From Chloroflexota bacterium (GTDB lineage: Bacteria; Chloroflexota; Anaerolineae; Aggregatilineales; J027): 62,378 nt of DNA. Location: positions 285,502-347,879 of the forward strand of contig JABFGB010000001.1 in the NCBI GenBank assembly GCA_013112715.1, written 5' to 3'. The notes below the pieces were generated by a model. The model searched no databases. It saw nothing but the letters and a program-made list of their open reading frames with translations, and was not told where the DNA came from. Both the position numbers and the translations under genes were made by a program. Positions 1-8,027 of this stretch are shown piece by piece; the stretch's first letter is position 1; every line of letters begins with the position of its first letter.

Positions 1-2633
1 AGCGCCGCTTGAACCAAGCCACCGATGAATGGCTCAATTCCAAGCGAGATCGCAGTTTTCTCGCCAGCGGGGTGCGCCTCGGTCAGTTCGAGCAATTGGT
101 CGCCAGCGGAGATATTGCCCTTAGCCAAGAAGAACGCGAATTTGTGCAGGCCAGCGTGGTCGAACGGGAGGCCCGGGCTGCCGAAGAAGAAGCACGAAAA
201 GCCAAAGAACTTGAATTAAAGCGTCGTTCGCGGAATCGTTCAATAGCCGCTACCGTCGCCGCAGGGGTCGCGTTGATGGGGATAATCCTCACCGCCATCG
301 CCCTCTATCAACGAGCCGAGGCACAGGAAGCACGCGCCGACGCTGAGGATAACGCCGCTACAGCCACCATTGCACAGGGGCAAGCCGAATATAATGCGGC
401 AACAGCAGTCGTCGCGCAAAGTCAAGCCGAGGCCAATGAACAACAAGCCCGCAGCCTTTCCTTAGCCTATTATTCACAGCAAGCCCTCCAAGAAAATGCC
501 GTCAATACGGCGATTGCACTGGGAATGGAAGCCGTGGCTATCCCCTCCCCTAATGCCCTTGCCGAAAATGCCCTGTTTAACGCGGCTGTCACGCCCGGAA
601 CGCGCCATGTATTACCAGAAACCGACGTGACATTGGCGACCACTATCAGCGCCGATGGTCTGTATGGCCTCTCTTCATCAGGTAATCCGTTTGGTGAAGC
701 CGCAGATACCAGCGTCAAATATTGGGATTTAGAGACTGGACAGGTGATTCACACCCTCACAGGTCATACTGCCGCAGTCTGGGATGTCGCCTTTAGCCCC
801 GATGGAACACAGGCCCTTTCGTGTGATGCTGATGGTGTAATCATCCTTTGGAATCTAGCCGATGGCACGGAGATTAAACGTTTTGAAGCAGGTGTGAAAT
901 GGGTATTGACAGTTACGTTCACGCCCGACGGCAAACGTTTTGTATCAGGTGGTGGTGATAATCTCAATAATGCCGATTTTAGCCCGGATTCGACGGAACT
1001 GGTGCTGTGGGATATTGCCAGTGGTGAAATCGTTCGACGCTTTGAAGGGCACCAAAAACCGGTATGGGGTGTCGCGGTCAGTGCCGATGGTCAATCGCTC
1101 CTATCGGCTTCGGCTGATCCCTTTGGCACAGGCAGCGCGGTAGATAACTCTGTGCGTCTATGGAACATTGAAACAGGCGAAGAACAACGCCAATTCACCA
1201 GCGATTTGACGGGTTTCCTCAGTGTGGTGCTCACCCCGGATGGCACTGGGGCACTGGCGGGCTTAGGTGGAGGCGATCCAGTCCTCATGTACTATAATCT
1301 TGCTGATGGCACAGAACGCCGATTTGAACTGGCCCATACGGATGCAATATGGGCAGTGAGTATCACTGGGGATGGACGCACGGCCCTATCTGGCGGTGGC
1401 GATAACCTGATGATCTTGTGGGATGTCGCAACTGGCAAACCCATTCGCACTTTTATCGGGCATGGTTCCGCCGTTTTGGGGGCGACCATCAGCGCTGATG
1501 GACGTATCGGATTTTCCGCTGGGTCATTTGATACTACATTACGAATTTGGGATTTGGTCAACGGAGCCGAAATTCAGCAAAATAACATTGGACAGACAGC
1601 CCCAACCACTGTATTCGCCCTAAATCAGTCCCAGACCCAAGCTCTATTGGGTACTTCGGATGGAAGCGTGGTGCTTTGGGATACTACCGAAAACCGCCTC
1701 ATCTATTCTTTGGCTGGACATAAGACCGAAATCCGCTCTGTCGCTATTAGCCCTGATGGGAAATTCGGAGCAGCCGGGGCCATTAACGATACGGATGCGG
1801 GCGAAGAAAACGCCGATATTCTCGTCTGGAATTTAGAAACAGGCGAAGAGGTTTATCGGCTGGTAGGTCATACTCGTGAGGTAAACGCACTTGCCTTTAG
1901 CCCCGATGGATCGCGCCTCTACTCTGGCAGTAATGATAATGACCCAGCCAAACGGGTCCGGGTGTGGAATATGGCGACTGGTGAAGAAGAAACCATTGAT
2001 TTTGGGGAACAATCCGAAACGATTTGGAGTATCGCCCTGAGTCCTGATGGAACCACCTTAGCGATTGGCAATGCAGCAGGTGAAATTAAGCTGTTTGATG
2101 CGGCCAGTGGTGAACCCCGCGCTATTGCATTTAGCGAAGGGCATACCAATCTGGTCAGAAGCCTTATATTTAATGCCAATGGAACGCAGTTGCTATCCGG
2201 CTCGGCGGACAACAACGTGATTTTGTGGGATGCGACGACGGGGGCTAAGATTCGTGAATTTCGCGGGCATACGGGTGCAGTTGAAAGTGCTGCCCTGAAT
2301 GGAGATGGCAGCTTTATGCTCTCAGCGGGTGACGATGGTACGATACGCCTCTGGAGCGTAGCCACTGGTCAACAAACCCGGCTCTACGATGGGCATGAAG
2401 GCATTGTGGCGGGCGCTTATTTCATCGGCGGCAGTCAAACCTTTTTATCGGCAGGGGAAGATCAAACTATACGGCGGTGGCAGACACTTGGCACACTGGA
2501 CGAACTTTTGCAATGGGTCGAGGCCAATCGAGATGTCATCCCTCTCACCGATGAAGAACGCCAGCGCTATGGTTTGCCTGTTGCAAGCGTGCCCGAAGTT
2601 GAAGGCACACAGCAGGGCGACACCTTGAATTAA
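1..2633 (+). CDS. WD40-repeat protein, C-terminal part of a probable STAND-type protein (5' truncated)
   Basis: The reading frame is open to the left edge (first whole codon at base 3), so the true start is upstream. Numbering from a TTG at base 9, residues 1-55 resemble the helical segment that follows the NTPase domain in bacterial nSTAND/WD40 proteins. A charged coiled coil (about 50-75) precedes one membrane segment (about 78-100) and another Ala/Glu/Gln-rich coiled coil (to about 150). The rest is beta-propeller: I count about 14 repeats ending in W-D/N-x-x-x-G-like strands (WDLETG, WNLADG, WDIASG and so on), enough for two seven-bladed propellers. Proteins of this class are usually sensors or scaffolds. 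The partner and the missing N-terminal domain (NTPase, TIR, protease or other) cannot be seen. A good terminator follows the stop. Confidence 0.85.
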   Translation, partial: RRLNQATDEWLNSKRDRSFLASGVRLGQFEQLVASGDIALSQEEREFVQASVVEREARAAEEEARKAKELELKRRSRNRSIAATVAAGVALMGIILTAIALYQRAEAQEARADAEDNAATATIAQGQAEYNAATAVVAQSQAEANEQQARSLSLAYYSQQALQENAVNTAIALGMEAVAIPSPNALAENALFNAAVTPGTRHVLPETDVTLATTISADGLYGLSSSGNPFGEAADTSVKYWDLETGQVIHTLTGHTAAVWDVAFSPDGTQALSCDADGVIILWNLADGTEIKRFEAGVKWVLTVTFTPDGKRFVSGGGDNLNNADFSPDSTELVLWDIASGEIVRRFEGHQKPVWGVAVSADGQSLLSASADPFGTGSAVDNSVRLWNIETGEEQRQFTSDLTGFLSVVLTPDGTGALAGLGGGDPVLMYYNLADGTERRFELAHTDAIWAVSITGDGRTALSGGGDNLMILWDVATGKPIRTFIGHGSAVLGATISADGRIGFSAGSFDTTLRIWDLVNGAEIQQNNIGQTAPTTVFALNQSQTQALLGTSDGSVVLWDTTENRLIYSLAGHKTEIRSVAISPDGKFGAAGAINDTDAGEENADILVWNLETGEEVYRLVGHTREVNALAFSPDGSRLYSGSNDNDPAKRVRVWNMATGEEETIDFGEQSETIWSIALSPDGTTLAIGNAAGEIKLFDAASGEPRAIAFSEGHTNLVRSLIFNANGTQLLSGSADNNVILWDATTGAKIREFRGHTGAVESAALNGDGSFMLSAGDDGTIRLWSVATGQQTRLYDGHEGIVAGAYFIGGSQTFLSAGEDQTIRRWQTLGTLDELLQWVEANRDVIPLTDEERQRYGLPVASVPEVEGTQQGDTLN

Positions 2634-2657
2634 CATTCCATTCATTTGGCTTTAAAT

Positions 2658-2690
2658 AAAGGATGGCTTAGGGCTGTCCTTTTTTTGTTA
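2658..2690 (+). terminator. Rho-independent terminator after the WD40 gene
   Basis: A 10-bp stem with two wobble pairs (AAAGGATGGC / GCTGTCCTTT), a 5-nt loop and a run of T. It lies 25 nt after the stop codon and separates the WD40 gene from the peptide locus. Confidence 0.8.
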
Positions 2691-2708
2691 ACGAAAAGAA
2701 AATATCTT

Positions 2709-2757
2709 ATGAAAAATTCGTGGAGAAACAGGCTGTCTTTGGAAAATAGTGTAGAAT
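2709..2757 (+). promoter_or_regulatory. Putative promoter P1 of the first precursor peptide gene
   Basis: ATGAAAAATTC at 2709-2719 lies 43 nt upstream of a -10-like TAGAAT (2752-2757). GGAAA occurs before the -10 as in P2. No good -35 hexamer is seen. The same upstream box and spacing occur at P2, P3 and P4, and its position (about -55 to -45) fits an UP element or an activator site. Assignment is inferred from position and repetition. Confidence 0.45.
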
Positions 2758-2779
2758 ACTTTTAAATAGCAAGCACTTA

Positions 2780-2820
2780 GTCGTAGGAAAGCCGTTGGGT
2801 TAGAAACGCAGCGCTTTTTT
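2780..2820 (+). promoter_or_regulatory. Possible attenuator or structured leader before the first precursor gene
   Basis: GCCGTT and AACG(CA)GC can pair around a short loop, followed directly by GC and six T. It lies in the presumed 5' leader, 28 nt after the P1 -10 box and about 140 nt before the gene. The stem is short and bulged, so this is a weak call. The 5' half (GTCGTAGGAAAGCCG) resembles leader elements at 10848 and 59944. The rest of the 2634-2962 gap, apart from the terminator and P1, shows nothing further. Confidence 0.25.
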
Positions 2821-2962
2821 GGGACTATTCACGACAAAAATGATGTCACATGCAAACTGGAAATCGTTCGGTACTGTTTAGTGGTAGATAGCCACAACCG
2901 ATCTATTTCTGAAAATAGAATAGCCATCTATCGCTCAACACCATACTGATAGGAGAACTGTT

Positions 2963-3244
2963 ATGTCTAAACAAATTGCCCTTCAATTCTTGCAAAAAGC
3001 AGCGGCCGATAAAGCCCTCCAAGAAAAAATCCGTTCGGCCTCGGTGGATGCCATGCTGAAAATTGCCAAGAGTTCAGGTTTCGACTTCAGCGCAGCCGAT
3101 TACAAAGCCGCTGTATCGGCTTTCCAAGAACTGGCCTCCGATGAACTATCCGAGGATGTATTGGACATGATCGCGGGCGGCACCGGTTTCAGCGGTGTAC
3201 GTTTGGACGATAGCACGACAAATACGAGTGACGCTGAGGGCTAA
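2963..3244 (+). CDS. Nif11-type leader precursor peptide 1 (candidate RiPP precursor)
   Basis: 93 residues, start ATG with AGGAGA upstream. Residues 1-70 match the Nif11-like leader pattern: a start of the type M-S-K-x-x-x-L-x-F-L, a helix with D-K-A-L-Q-E-K-I, then K-S-S-G-F-D-F-S-A-A-D-Y-K-A-A, then D-E-L-S-E-D-V-L-D-M-I-A-G-G. The A-G-G at 71-73 is the typical leader cleavage site. The core is TGFSGVRLDDSTTNTSDAEG, 20 residues rich in Thr/Ser and Asp/Glu with no Cys. That composition suits ester or amide macrocyclisation by ATP-grasp ligases (graspetide type), and excludes lanthionine or sactipeptide chemistry. A paralogue follows 238 nt downstream and ligase genes lie within 8 kb. Leader class is clear; modification is inferred. 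Confidence 0.82.
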   Translation: MSKQIALQFLQKAAADKALQEKIRSASVDAMLKIAKSSGFDFSAADYKAAVSAFQELASDELSEDVLDMIAGGTGFSGVRLDDSTTNTSDAEG

Positions 3245-3262
3245 AAACAGGCTATTTCTGAC

Positions 3263-3294
3263 GTGGCGCAGAGACCCTTGATTGACTGCGCCAC
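3263..3294 (+). terminator. Perfect 9-bp hairpin between the two precursor genes
   Basis: GTGGCGCAG (3263-3271) pairs perfectly with CTGCGCCAC (3286-3294) around a 14-nt loop. No T tract follows, so it may be an mRNA-stabilising or partial-termination structure rather than a normal terminator. The loop contains AGACCC (3272-3277), complementary to GGGTCT at 3311-3316, so a pseudoknot is possible. Confidence 0.55.
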
Positions 3295-3337
3295 AGCCCT
3301 ATTTGGCGCTGGGTCTTGTGAAACTCGTAAAGATTTC

Positions 3338-3387
3338 ATGAAAAATTCCTAGCTTTTATACTAAACCAAGCGGAAATCGTGTATGAT
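3338..3387 (+). promoter_or_regulatory. Putative promoter P2 of the second precursor peptide gene
   Basis: ATGAAAAATTC at 3338-3348 lies 44 nt upstream of TATGAT (3382-3387). The box is identical to that of P1 and spacing differs by one nt. GGAAA and GTGTA before the -10 are also shared with P1, suggesting the two precursor genes respond to the same signal. Confidence 0.45.
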
Positions 3388-3482
3388 TCAAGCAAGGTCA
3401 GATTTATTTTGAACATTTTTTCGTTTAACAAAACGACTTAACCGTAACTTTATGGAACTCTAGTTAGCAAAGGAATCCCTCT

Positions 3483-3725
3483 ATGTCCAAGACAATTGTT
3501 CTGGAATATCTGCGCAAAACCAATGGCGTGGCAACCTTTGAAGAAATCAGCAAGACGGTGCGTATCAGCATGGCCGACTACAAAGCCGCGGTGATGGCCT
3601 ATCAAGAAGAAATTAGCCTCGCCAACGATGAACTGCCTGAAGACCTGCTCGACATGGTTGCTGGTGGTACTGGCTTCAGCCGCGTCCGTGAAGACGAGGG
3701 CGGCTATGGTGACGCCGAGGGCTAA
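3483..3725 (+). CDS. Nif11-type leader precursor peptide 2 (paralogue of the first)
   Basis: 80 residues, start ATG with AAAGGA upstream. The N-terminus (M-S-K-x-I-x-L-x-Y-L), the A-D-Y-K-A-A helix and the ending N-D-E-L-P-E-D-L-L-D-M-V-A-G-G match precursor 1, but about 12 residues of the middle helix are missing, so the leader is shortened. The core after G-G (61-62) is TGFSRVREDEGGYGDAEG. It keeps T-G-F-S-x-V-R at the start and D-A-E-G at the end, while the middle has diverged. Conserved ends with a variable centre suggest both products are handled by the same enzymes. It has its own promoter-like box P2, and a shared terminator-like hairpin follows. Confidence 0.82.
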   Translation: MSKTIVLEYLRKTNGVATFEEISKTVRISMADYKAAVMAYQEEISLANDELPEDLLDMVAGGTGFSRVREDEGGYGDAEG

Positions 3726-3763
3726 TCTCGGATCACTTTTGAACCAAATAGAATGAAATAAAA

Positions 3764-3793
3764 AAGGGCGGCCTGCTGTATGGGGTCGCCCTT
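3764..3793 (-). terminator. Terminator for the GAF gene (possibly bidirectional)
   Basis: A 10-bp stem with one G-U pair (AAGGGCGGCC / GGTCGCCCTT) and a 10-nt loop. On the minus strand it is followed by a T-rich run (complement of the A tract at 3756-3765), so it chiefly ends the minus-strand GAF transcript. It may also slow transcripts leaving precursor 2. Confidence 0.75.
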
Positions 3794-3813
3794 ATGCGTT
3801 CCGTCGAAATCCA

Positions 3814-4701
3814 TTACGACGATGATTTATCACTCGCATTAAACTGTTTCCGCATGGCCTTCGCTTGTACCGTCAAGCTCTGGAAGAAGTCACTATCGGT
3901 AATCTCGCTTACTTGCTCCATCACCTTCGCTTGATCAATCTGGATTTGCAGACGCTCGACTTCTTGCCGAGCTTTATTTAGATCGTCTTTGACCCGTGTA
4001 AAGTTCTGGGCGTTTTCGATAGCGATAGCCGCCTGTGTGCCAAATGCAGTCAAGAGGGGAATATCACGCGGGTCAAAAACTCCCTGCTCGATACGGTTGT
4101 CCGTATACAGCACCCCTACCCCTTCACCACGCACCATCAATGGAATACACATAATGGAACGCAGGCCATGTGCGGCGACACTAGCGTTCTGCTTAAAGCG
4201 CTCATCAGCCTGAGCGTTGGTGGTGATGATAGCCTCACCTTGCTCCAGTGCCGCACTGACCACACTCCGGCTAAACACTGCCTCGTCATCCGCCAAATTT
4301 TCCTGATCCCAGTTACGGGCGGCGCGGAATTTTAACTCACCACTGCGTTTGTCTTTCAACAGCAGATACGCACGTTCTGCCCCTGTCAATGCGATCACCG
4401 TATCCATGACATCTTGTAAAACACGATCTAACTCCAATGACGACGTAATCAAGGCACTGGTTCGCACCAATTCTTCCAACTGACTACGTTCGGTGGATAG
4501 GCGGCGGCTGGATTTTTCGATTCCGTCCACATCACGGCGAATATTCTGCATCATGCCGCTGATGTCTAATGAAATCTGGACACCATGCGAGGCAAGCTGT
4601 TGAAACAAGCGGCTTAAGACCGTTTCAAGCTGTTGGGCATTGGACGACAACCGCGTAAAGCGCTCTAAAATCTCCGGGTCAAGAACGTTTTGCTTCGCCA
4701 T
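3814..4701 (-). CDS. GAF-domain protein with flanking coiled coils
   Basis: 295 residues. Residues 1-85 are helical and heptad-like, with a linker ending T-S-A-L-I-T-S-S-L-E-L-D-R-V-L that normally introduces GAF domains in kinases and cyclases. A GAF domain spans about 90-235 (L-T-G-A-E-R-A-Y-L-L-L, S-I-M-C-I-P-L, G-V-L-Y-T-D-N, F-G-T-Q-A-A-I-A-I-E-N-A). A second coiled coil follows to the end. There is no kinase, cyclase, GGDEF or DNA-binding output domain, so it is either a stand-alone ligand sensor or a partner of another protein. It sits between the precursor peptides and the first ATP-grasp gene, on the same strand as the ligase and 81 nt downstream of it. A role in the locus is possible but unproven. 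Confidence 0.85.
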   Translation of the reverse strand: MAKQNVLDPEILERFTRLSSNAQQLETVLSRLFQQLASHGVQISLDISGMMQNIRRDVDGIEKSSRRLSTERSQLEELVRTSALITSSLELDRVLQDVMDTVIALTGAERAYLLLKDKRSGELKFRAARNWDQENLADDEAVFSRSVVSAALEQGEAIITTNAQADERFKQNASVAAHGLRSIMCIPLMVRGEGVGVLYTDNRIEQGVFDPRDIPLLTAFGTQAAIAIENAQNFTRVKDDLNKARQEVERLQIQIDQAKVMEQVSEITDSDFFQSLTVQAKAMRKQFNASDKSSS

Positions 4702-4782
4702 AAGTGGTTATTACTCTCTTTTGATGTCTACTACCTTAACGCCACACATCATAACGAAAATTGGGCCAGAACACAAAAACCA

Positions 4783-5988
4783 TTAGGCCGGAGGACGCTG
4801 CCAATAGTCCGCCACTGCCGAAAAATCTTGGCTAATCCGCTGGGCATAGCTGTTGAGCAATTCCATTACCCGATTTGCACTTGGGGATGCCACAATCATG
4901 CCAACATGATATTGTTTATTCAAGCGCCACACCACCTCTGGGTCATTGTAGGCCGAGGTGTCGGGATGTTCTTGGCGTGCTAGTGAGATCACAATTCCGG
5001 CATAATCCTCACGCATTTGAGGCAATTGATAGGGCACACCCCGCAAATGGGCAATCTCCATACGTACCCACTCGACCCAAGGATTTAATCCAGTGGCAGC
5101 CTCAATCAAATCCGCGATATTGGCTCCTCCAACCCGTGCCGCAACCTCCAAGAAATAGAATTTGCCATCCTCACCTTTAATATATTCAGCATGGGCAATA
5201 CCACGCTCCATACCTAAAGCCTGCAACAACTTGATATTCAATTGACGGAGGACTACCGCATCGGCAGAATCTCGTTCGAGAGTGCGTGTCATAAATACCC
5301 CGCCGTCATGCGAGACATTCAGCGGCGGCTTGGCATACTTATGCACAATCGAAAACGCAATCTCCCCATCATTGACAATCGAATCTACATGGAATACATC
5401 CCCCGGCACAAATCGTTCAAGGAGATAAGCCGACTGCTCATCCCCCATTGATTCCAACTGCGGCCAGAGTTCATCAGCGCTTTGAATCTTTTTCATGCCC
5501 ACTGCCCCGGCCCATGTACGCGGCTTGAGCATCCAAGGGGCTGGTACTCGTTGGGTAAACTGGTGAATTTGGTCATGATTGAGTACCCCCACAAAATCAG
5601 GCACTGGAATGCCTGCTTCATGGGCACGGGTTCGCATCGCCAATTTATCGCGGAAAAAACGAGCCGCGCTGTGCCCCATCCCCGGCATTCGCAGGTGTTC
5701 GCGCACAATCGCCGCCATCTCCACATCATACTCATCAAGGGGAATAATTTGGTCAATCTTGCGAGTGCGATAGAGATAACTCACCGCGTTAATGACATGC
5801 TGCGTATTCGAGAGGTCGGGCATAAAATATACTTCGTCAATGCTGTCACGCGGCCAATCTTCGTTTACCCATTTTTCTTTGGCGATCAAAATGACCCGGC
5901 AGCCCTGACGATGGGCCTCACGCATGAGGTCTTTCCCTTTAAATTCACTGGCGAGACACAAAAATGTAATTTGGGGGGTCTCAGACAT
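4783..5988 (-). CDS. ATP-grasp domain ligase (CarB/PurK-like fold)
   Basis: 401 residues, start ATG with AAGGAGA 8 nt upstream. Residues 1-105 form the pre-ATP-grasp Rossmann-like domain. The ATP-grasp fold covers about 115-310, with the adenine-side lysine in W-M-L-K-P-R, the Y-L-L-E-R-F-V-P-G-D hinge, and the metal-binding strand F-L-E-V-A-A-R-V-G-G-A-N. Such enzymes activate a carboxylate as acyl phosphate and join it to an amine, thiol or hydroxyl. The substrate is unknown. It is divergent from the subtilase/esterase/ATP-grasp run (117-nt shared upstream region). Its position next to two Asp/Glu/Ser/Thr-rich precursor peptides makes it a candidate peptide macrocyclase. A small-metabolite ligase is the main alternative. 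Confidence 0.85.
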   Translation of the reverse strand: MSETPQITFLCLASEFKGKDLMREAHRQGCRVILIAKEKWVNEDWPRDSIDEVYFMPDLSNTQHVINAVSYLYRTRKIDQIIPLDEYDVEMAAIVREHLRMPGMGHSAARFFRDKLAMRTRAHEAGIPVPDFVGVLNHDQIHQFTQRVPAPWMLKPRTWAGAVGMKKIQSADELWPQLESMGDEQSAYLLERFVPGDVFHVDSIVNDGEIAFSIVHKYAKPPLNVSHDGGVFMTRTLERDSADAVVLRQLNIKLLQALGMERGIAHAEYIKGEDGKFYFLEVAARVGGANIADLIEAATGLNPWVEWVRMEIAHLRGVPYQLPQMREDYAGIVISLARQEHPDTSAYNDPEVVWRLNKQYHVGMIVASPSANRVMELLNSYAQRISQDFSAVADYWQRPPA

Positions 5989-6057
5989 TAAGAAATCTCC
6001 TTATAATTGTTTTTCAAGCAAGTGTATCAGGAAAATCAACCAATAGCACTTCGCCCT

Positions 6058-6076
6058 ATTCATCGTTAGAATGAAT
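6058..6076. promoter_or_regulatory. Inverted repeat in the divergent promoter region of the ATP-grasp and subtilase genes
   Basis: ATTCAT (6058-6063) and ATGAAT (6071-6076) form an inverted repeat across a -10-like TAGAAT (6067-6072) in the 117-nt gap between the divergent genes. It could be an operator acting on both; this is inferred from position only. Confidence 0.3.
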
Positions 6077-6105
6077 TTAAGTAACAGCCGTACTAGAGAA
6101 GCGAT

Positions 6106-7248
6106 ATGTTCGTGTTTTCACCCAACTACCCTTATCAAGAACCTGATAATTATGCCTTGCTACCGATTCCTGAACGCCTGAGCGCACCATCAACCGTTAC
6201 AGGGCGAAACGTGGTCATCGCGTTTATAGATTCCGGGTTCTATCCCCATCCAGATTTGGATAATCGTATCCTAGCGCATATTGATGTCGCTACCCACCAA
6301 CCTGTTGAATCCACCCAAGACGTACCCCATGACCATATCTATAGCTGGCACGGTCAGATGACTTCCGTCGTTGCAGCAGGCAGCGGTGTGACGTCTAAAG
6401 GCAAATATCGCGGAATCGCCAGTGGTGCCAAAACGGTACTTGTTCGCATCACCAATCGGCGGGGACAGGTCAAAGAACTGGATATTCTCCGGGGTCTGGA
6501 TTGGGTGATTGAAAATCATCGTCGCTTCGGTATTCGGATTGTCAATGTGTCGGTTGGCGGCGATCACGAAACCAGCGACCCCATGCACTTTTTATTTAGA
6601 GCCATTCGCAAACTAACAGCTGTCGGAATTGTGGTGGTCACAGCGGCGGGCAACTCCGGTAAACCGATTTTGCTGCCCCCGTCCAGTTCACCCGACGCGA
6701 TTACGGTTGGTGGCTTTGATGACCGCAACACGCTCGATACGGCTCGGTGGCAGGTTTATCATCACAGCTATGGCAAAACATATGACGGCCAAACGAAACC
6801 GGATGTGATTGCCCCGGCGACATGGATTGCCTCACCCATTATGCCCGGTTCGACAATGGAAAAAGAATCACGCTGGTTAGCCCCTCTGCTCCGTGCCCCC
6901 AGCGACGAAGCCATCCGCCAAATTTTATGGAATGGCTATGCGGATTTAGGATTTTCTCGCACCCAAGCCGAAAAACCCGATCTTGAAGTATTAATGGAAC
7001 TACAAAAACGCCTTCATGCCCACAAAATTATTGACGAGCACCATCAGCATGTAGATGGTACGTCGGTTTCAACTGCGATTGTGTCGTCGGTGATCGCCCA
7101 GATGTTGGAGATCAACCCAAGTTTGACACCCGTGCAGGTTCGGAATATTCTCGTGTCAACGGCGACTCGTCTGGTCGGCGTCCCAACCGAACAGCAAGGC
7201 GCAGGTATTGTAAACCCAACCATAGCGATAAAAATGGCCGCTTCTTAA
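6106..7248 (+). CDS. Subtilisin-family (S8) serine peptidase, apparently cytoplasmic
   Basis: 380 residues. The catalytic triad is visible: Asp42 in A-F-I-D-S-G, His82 in S-W-H-G-Q-M and Ser320 in V-D-G-T-S-V-S, with the oxyanion Asn183 in A-A-G-N-S-G. There is no signal peptide and no long prodomain, since the catalytic Asp lies only 42 residues from the start, so it probably acts inside the cell. An insertion of roughly 50-60 residues (about 250-310) sits between the substrate-binding region and the serine motif. S8 peptidases remove leaders in several RiPP pathways, and the precursors lie 3 kb upstream. Leader removal at the G-G site is a reasonable inference; general proteolysis is the alternative. 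The esterase gene starts 26 nt downstream. Confidence 0.88.
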   Translation: MFVFSPNYPYQEPDNYALLPIPERLSAPSTVTGRNVVIAFIDSGFYPHPDLDNRILAHIDVATHQPVESTQDVPHDHIYSWHGQMTSVVAAGSGVTSKGKYRGIASGAKTVLVRITNRRGQVKELDILRGLDWVIENHRRFGIRIVNVSVGGDHETSDPMHFLFRAIRKLTAVGIVVVTAAGNSGKPILLPPSSSPDAITVGGFDDRNTLDTARWQVYHHSYGKTYDGQTKPDVIAPATWIASPIMPGSTMEKESRWLAPLLRAPSDEAIRQILWNGYADLGFSRTQAEKPDLEVLMELQKRLHAHKIIDEHHQHVDGTSVSTAIVSSVIAQMLEINPSLTPVQVRNILVSTATRLVGVPTEQQGAGIVNPTIAIKMAAS

Positions 7249-7273
7249 TCAAAATTGCTTTAGGAAAAATGTT

Positions 7274-7993
7274 ATGAATCGTGAATATCATGCGTGGCAC
7301 AGTCCCTCCCTGAATCGCAAAATGGAATTATTGGTGTTCGGTCATGCCGGAGCCAAAGTCCTCATTTTTCCGACCTCGCAGGGAAAATTTTATGAGTGGG
7401 AAGACCGAGGGATGATGTGGGCGCTGCACGAACATCTCGAACGTGGGTGGCTGCAATGTTATTGTGTGGACAGTGTAGATGCTGAAAGCTGGTATGCGAA
7501 ATGGGCACACCCCGGCGGACGGGCCTATCGCCATTCCCAATATGTAGGGTATCTGTACAGCGAAGTCCTGCCTTTTATGAATTGGAAAAACCCGACCCCG
7601 TTTACCATTACAATGGGAGCAAGTTTTGGCGCGTTTCATGCCATGTCATTTGGCCTTAAACATCCTTGGGCCATCAATCGCGTCTTGGCAATGAGTGGCC
7701 TGTATGATATTCGCGGTTTTACTGACGGCTACAGTGATGATAACGTCTATTTCAACAACCCGATGCAGTTCATTCCCAACGAACACGATGATGGACGGCT
7801 TGCCCAGTTACGCCAGATGGATATTATTATGGCAACGGGGCGTGATGATCGCTTGATGGGCAGCGCTCGACGGCTATCAGCTTTGTTGTGGGAAAAAGGC
7901 ATTGGCAATGCCCTGCGGGAGTGGGATGGCTGGTCACACGACTGGCCCTACTGGCAGAAAATGATGTTGATGTACATCGGTGGACATGATTAA
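7274..7993 (+). CDS. COG4947-type esterase (alpha/beta hydrolase fold)
   Basis: 239 residues, ATG with AGGAAA upstream. The nucleophile is Ser117 in T-M-G-A-S-F-G-A-F-H-A (G-x-S-x-G), the likely acid is Asp191 or Asp192 in A-T-G-R-D-D-R-L, and the base is His222 in G-W-S-H-D-W-P-Y-W. The architecture and the closing W-S-H-D-W-P-x-W motif match the COG4947 esterases, a group often found beside ATP-grasp genes. It lies directly between the subtilase and two ATP-grasp proteins in one transcription direction. It could hydrolyse, transfer or proofread an ester made by the neighbouring ligases. No signal peptide is seen. Confidence 0.85.
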   Translation: MNREYHAWHSPSLNRKMELLVFGHAGAKVLIFPTSQGKFYEWEDRGMMWALHEHLERGWLQCYCVDSVDAESWYAKWAHPGGRAYRHSQYVGYLYSEVLPFMNWKNPTPFTITMGASFGAFHAMSFGLKHPWAINRVLAMSGLYDIRGFTDGYSDDNVYFNNPMQFIPNEHDDGRLAQLRQMDIIMATGRDDRLMGSARRLSALLWEKGIGNALREWDGWSHDWPYWQKMMLMYIGGHD

Positions 7994-8027
7994 AGAATAA
8001 AACCATTTTTTGATAAGGAGCGTTTTT

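Noticed and set aside
1919..2365. 148-codon minus-strand open frame inside the WD40 gene
   Set aside because: Fully inside a well-supported coding region, with no ribosome site and no recognisable protein pattern.
2963..3725. Lanthipeptide, sactipeptide or thiopeptide assignment of the precursors
   Set aside because: The cores have no Cys, and no lanthionine synthetase, radical SAM or YcaO gene is in the window.
8010..8027. TTG at 8010 as start of the second ATP-grasp gene
   Set aside because: It would place the AAGGAG ribosome site inside the coding sequence; ATG at 8028 has the right spacing.
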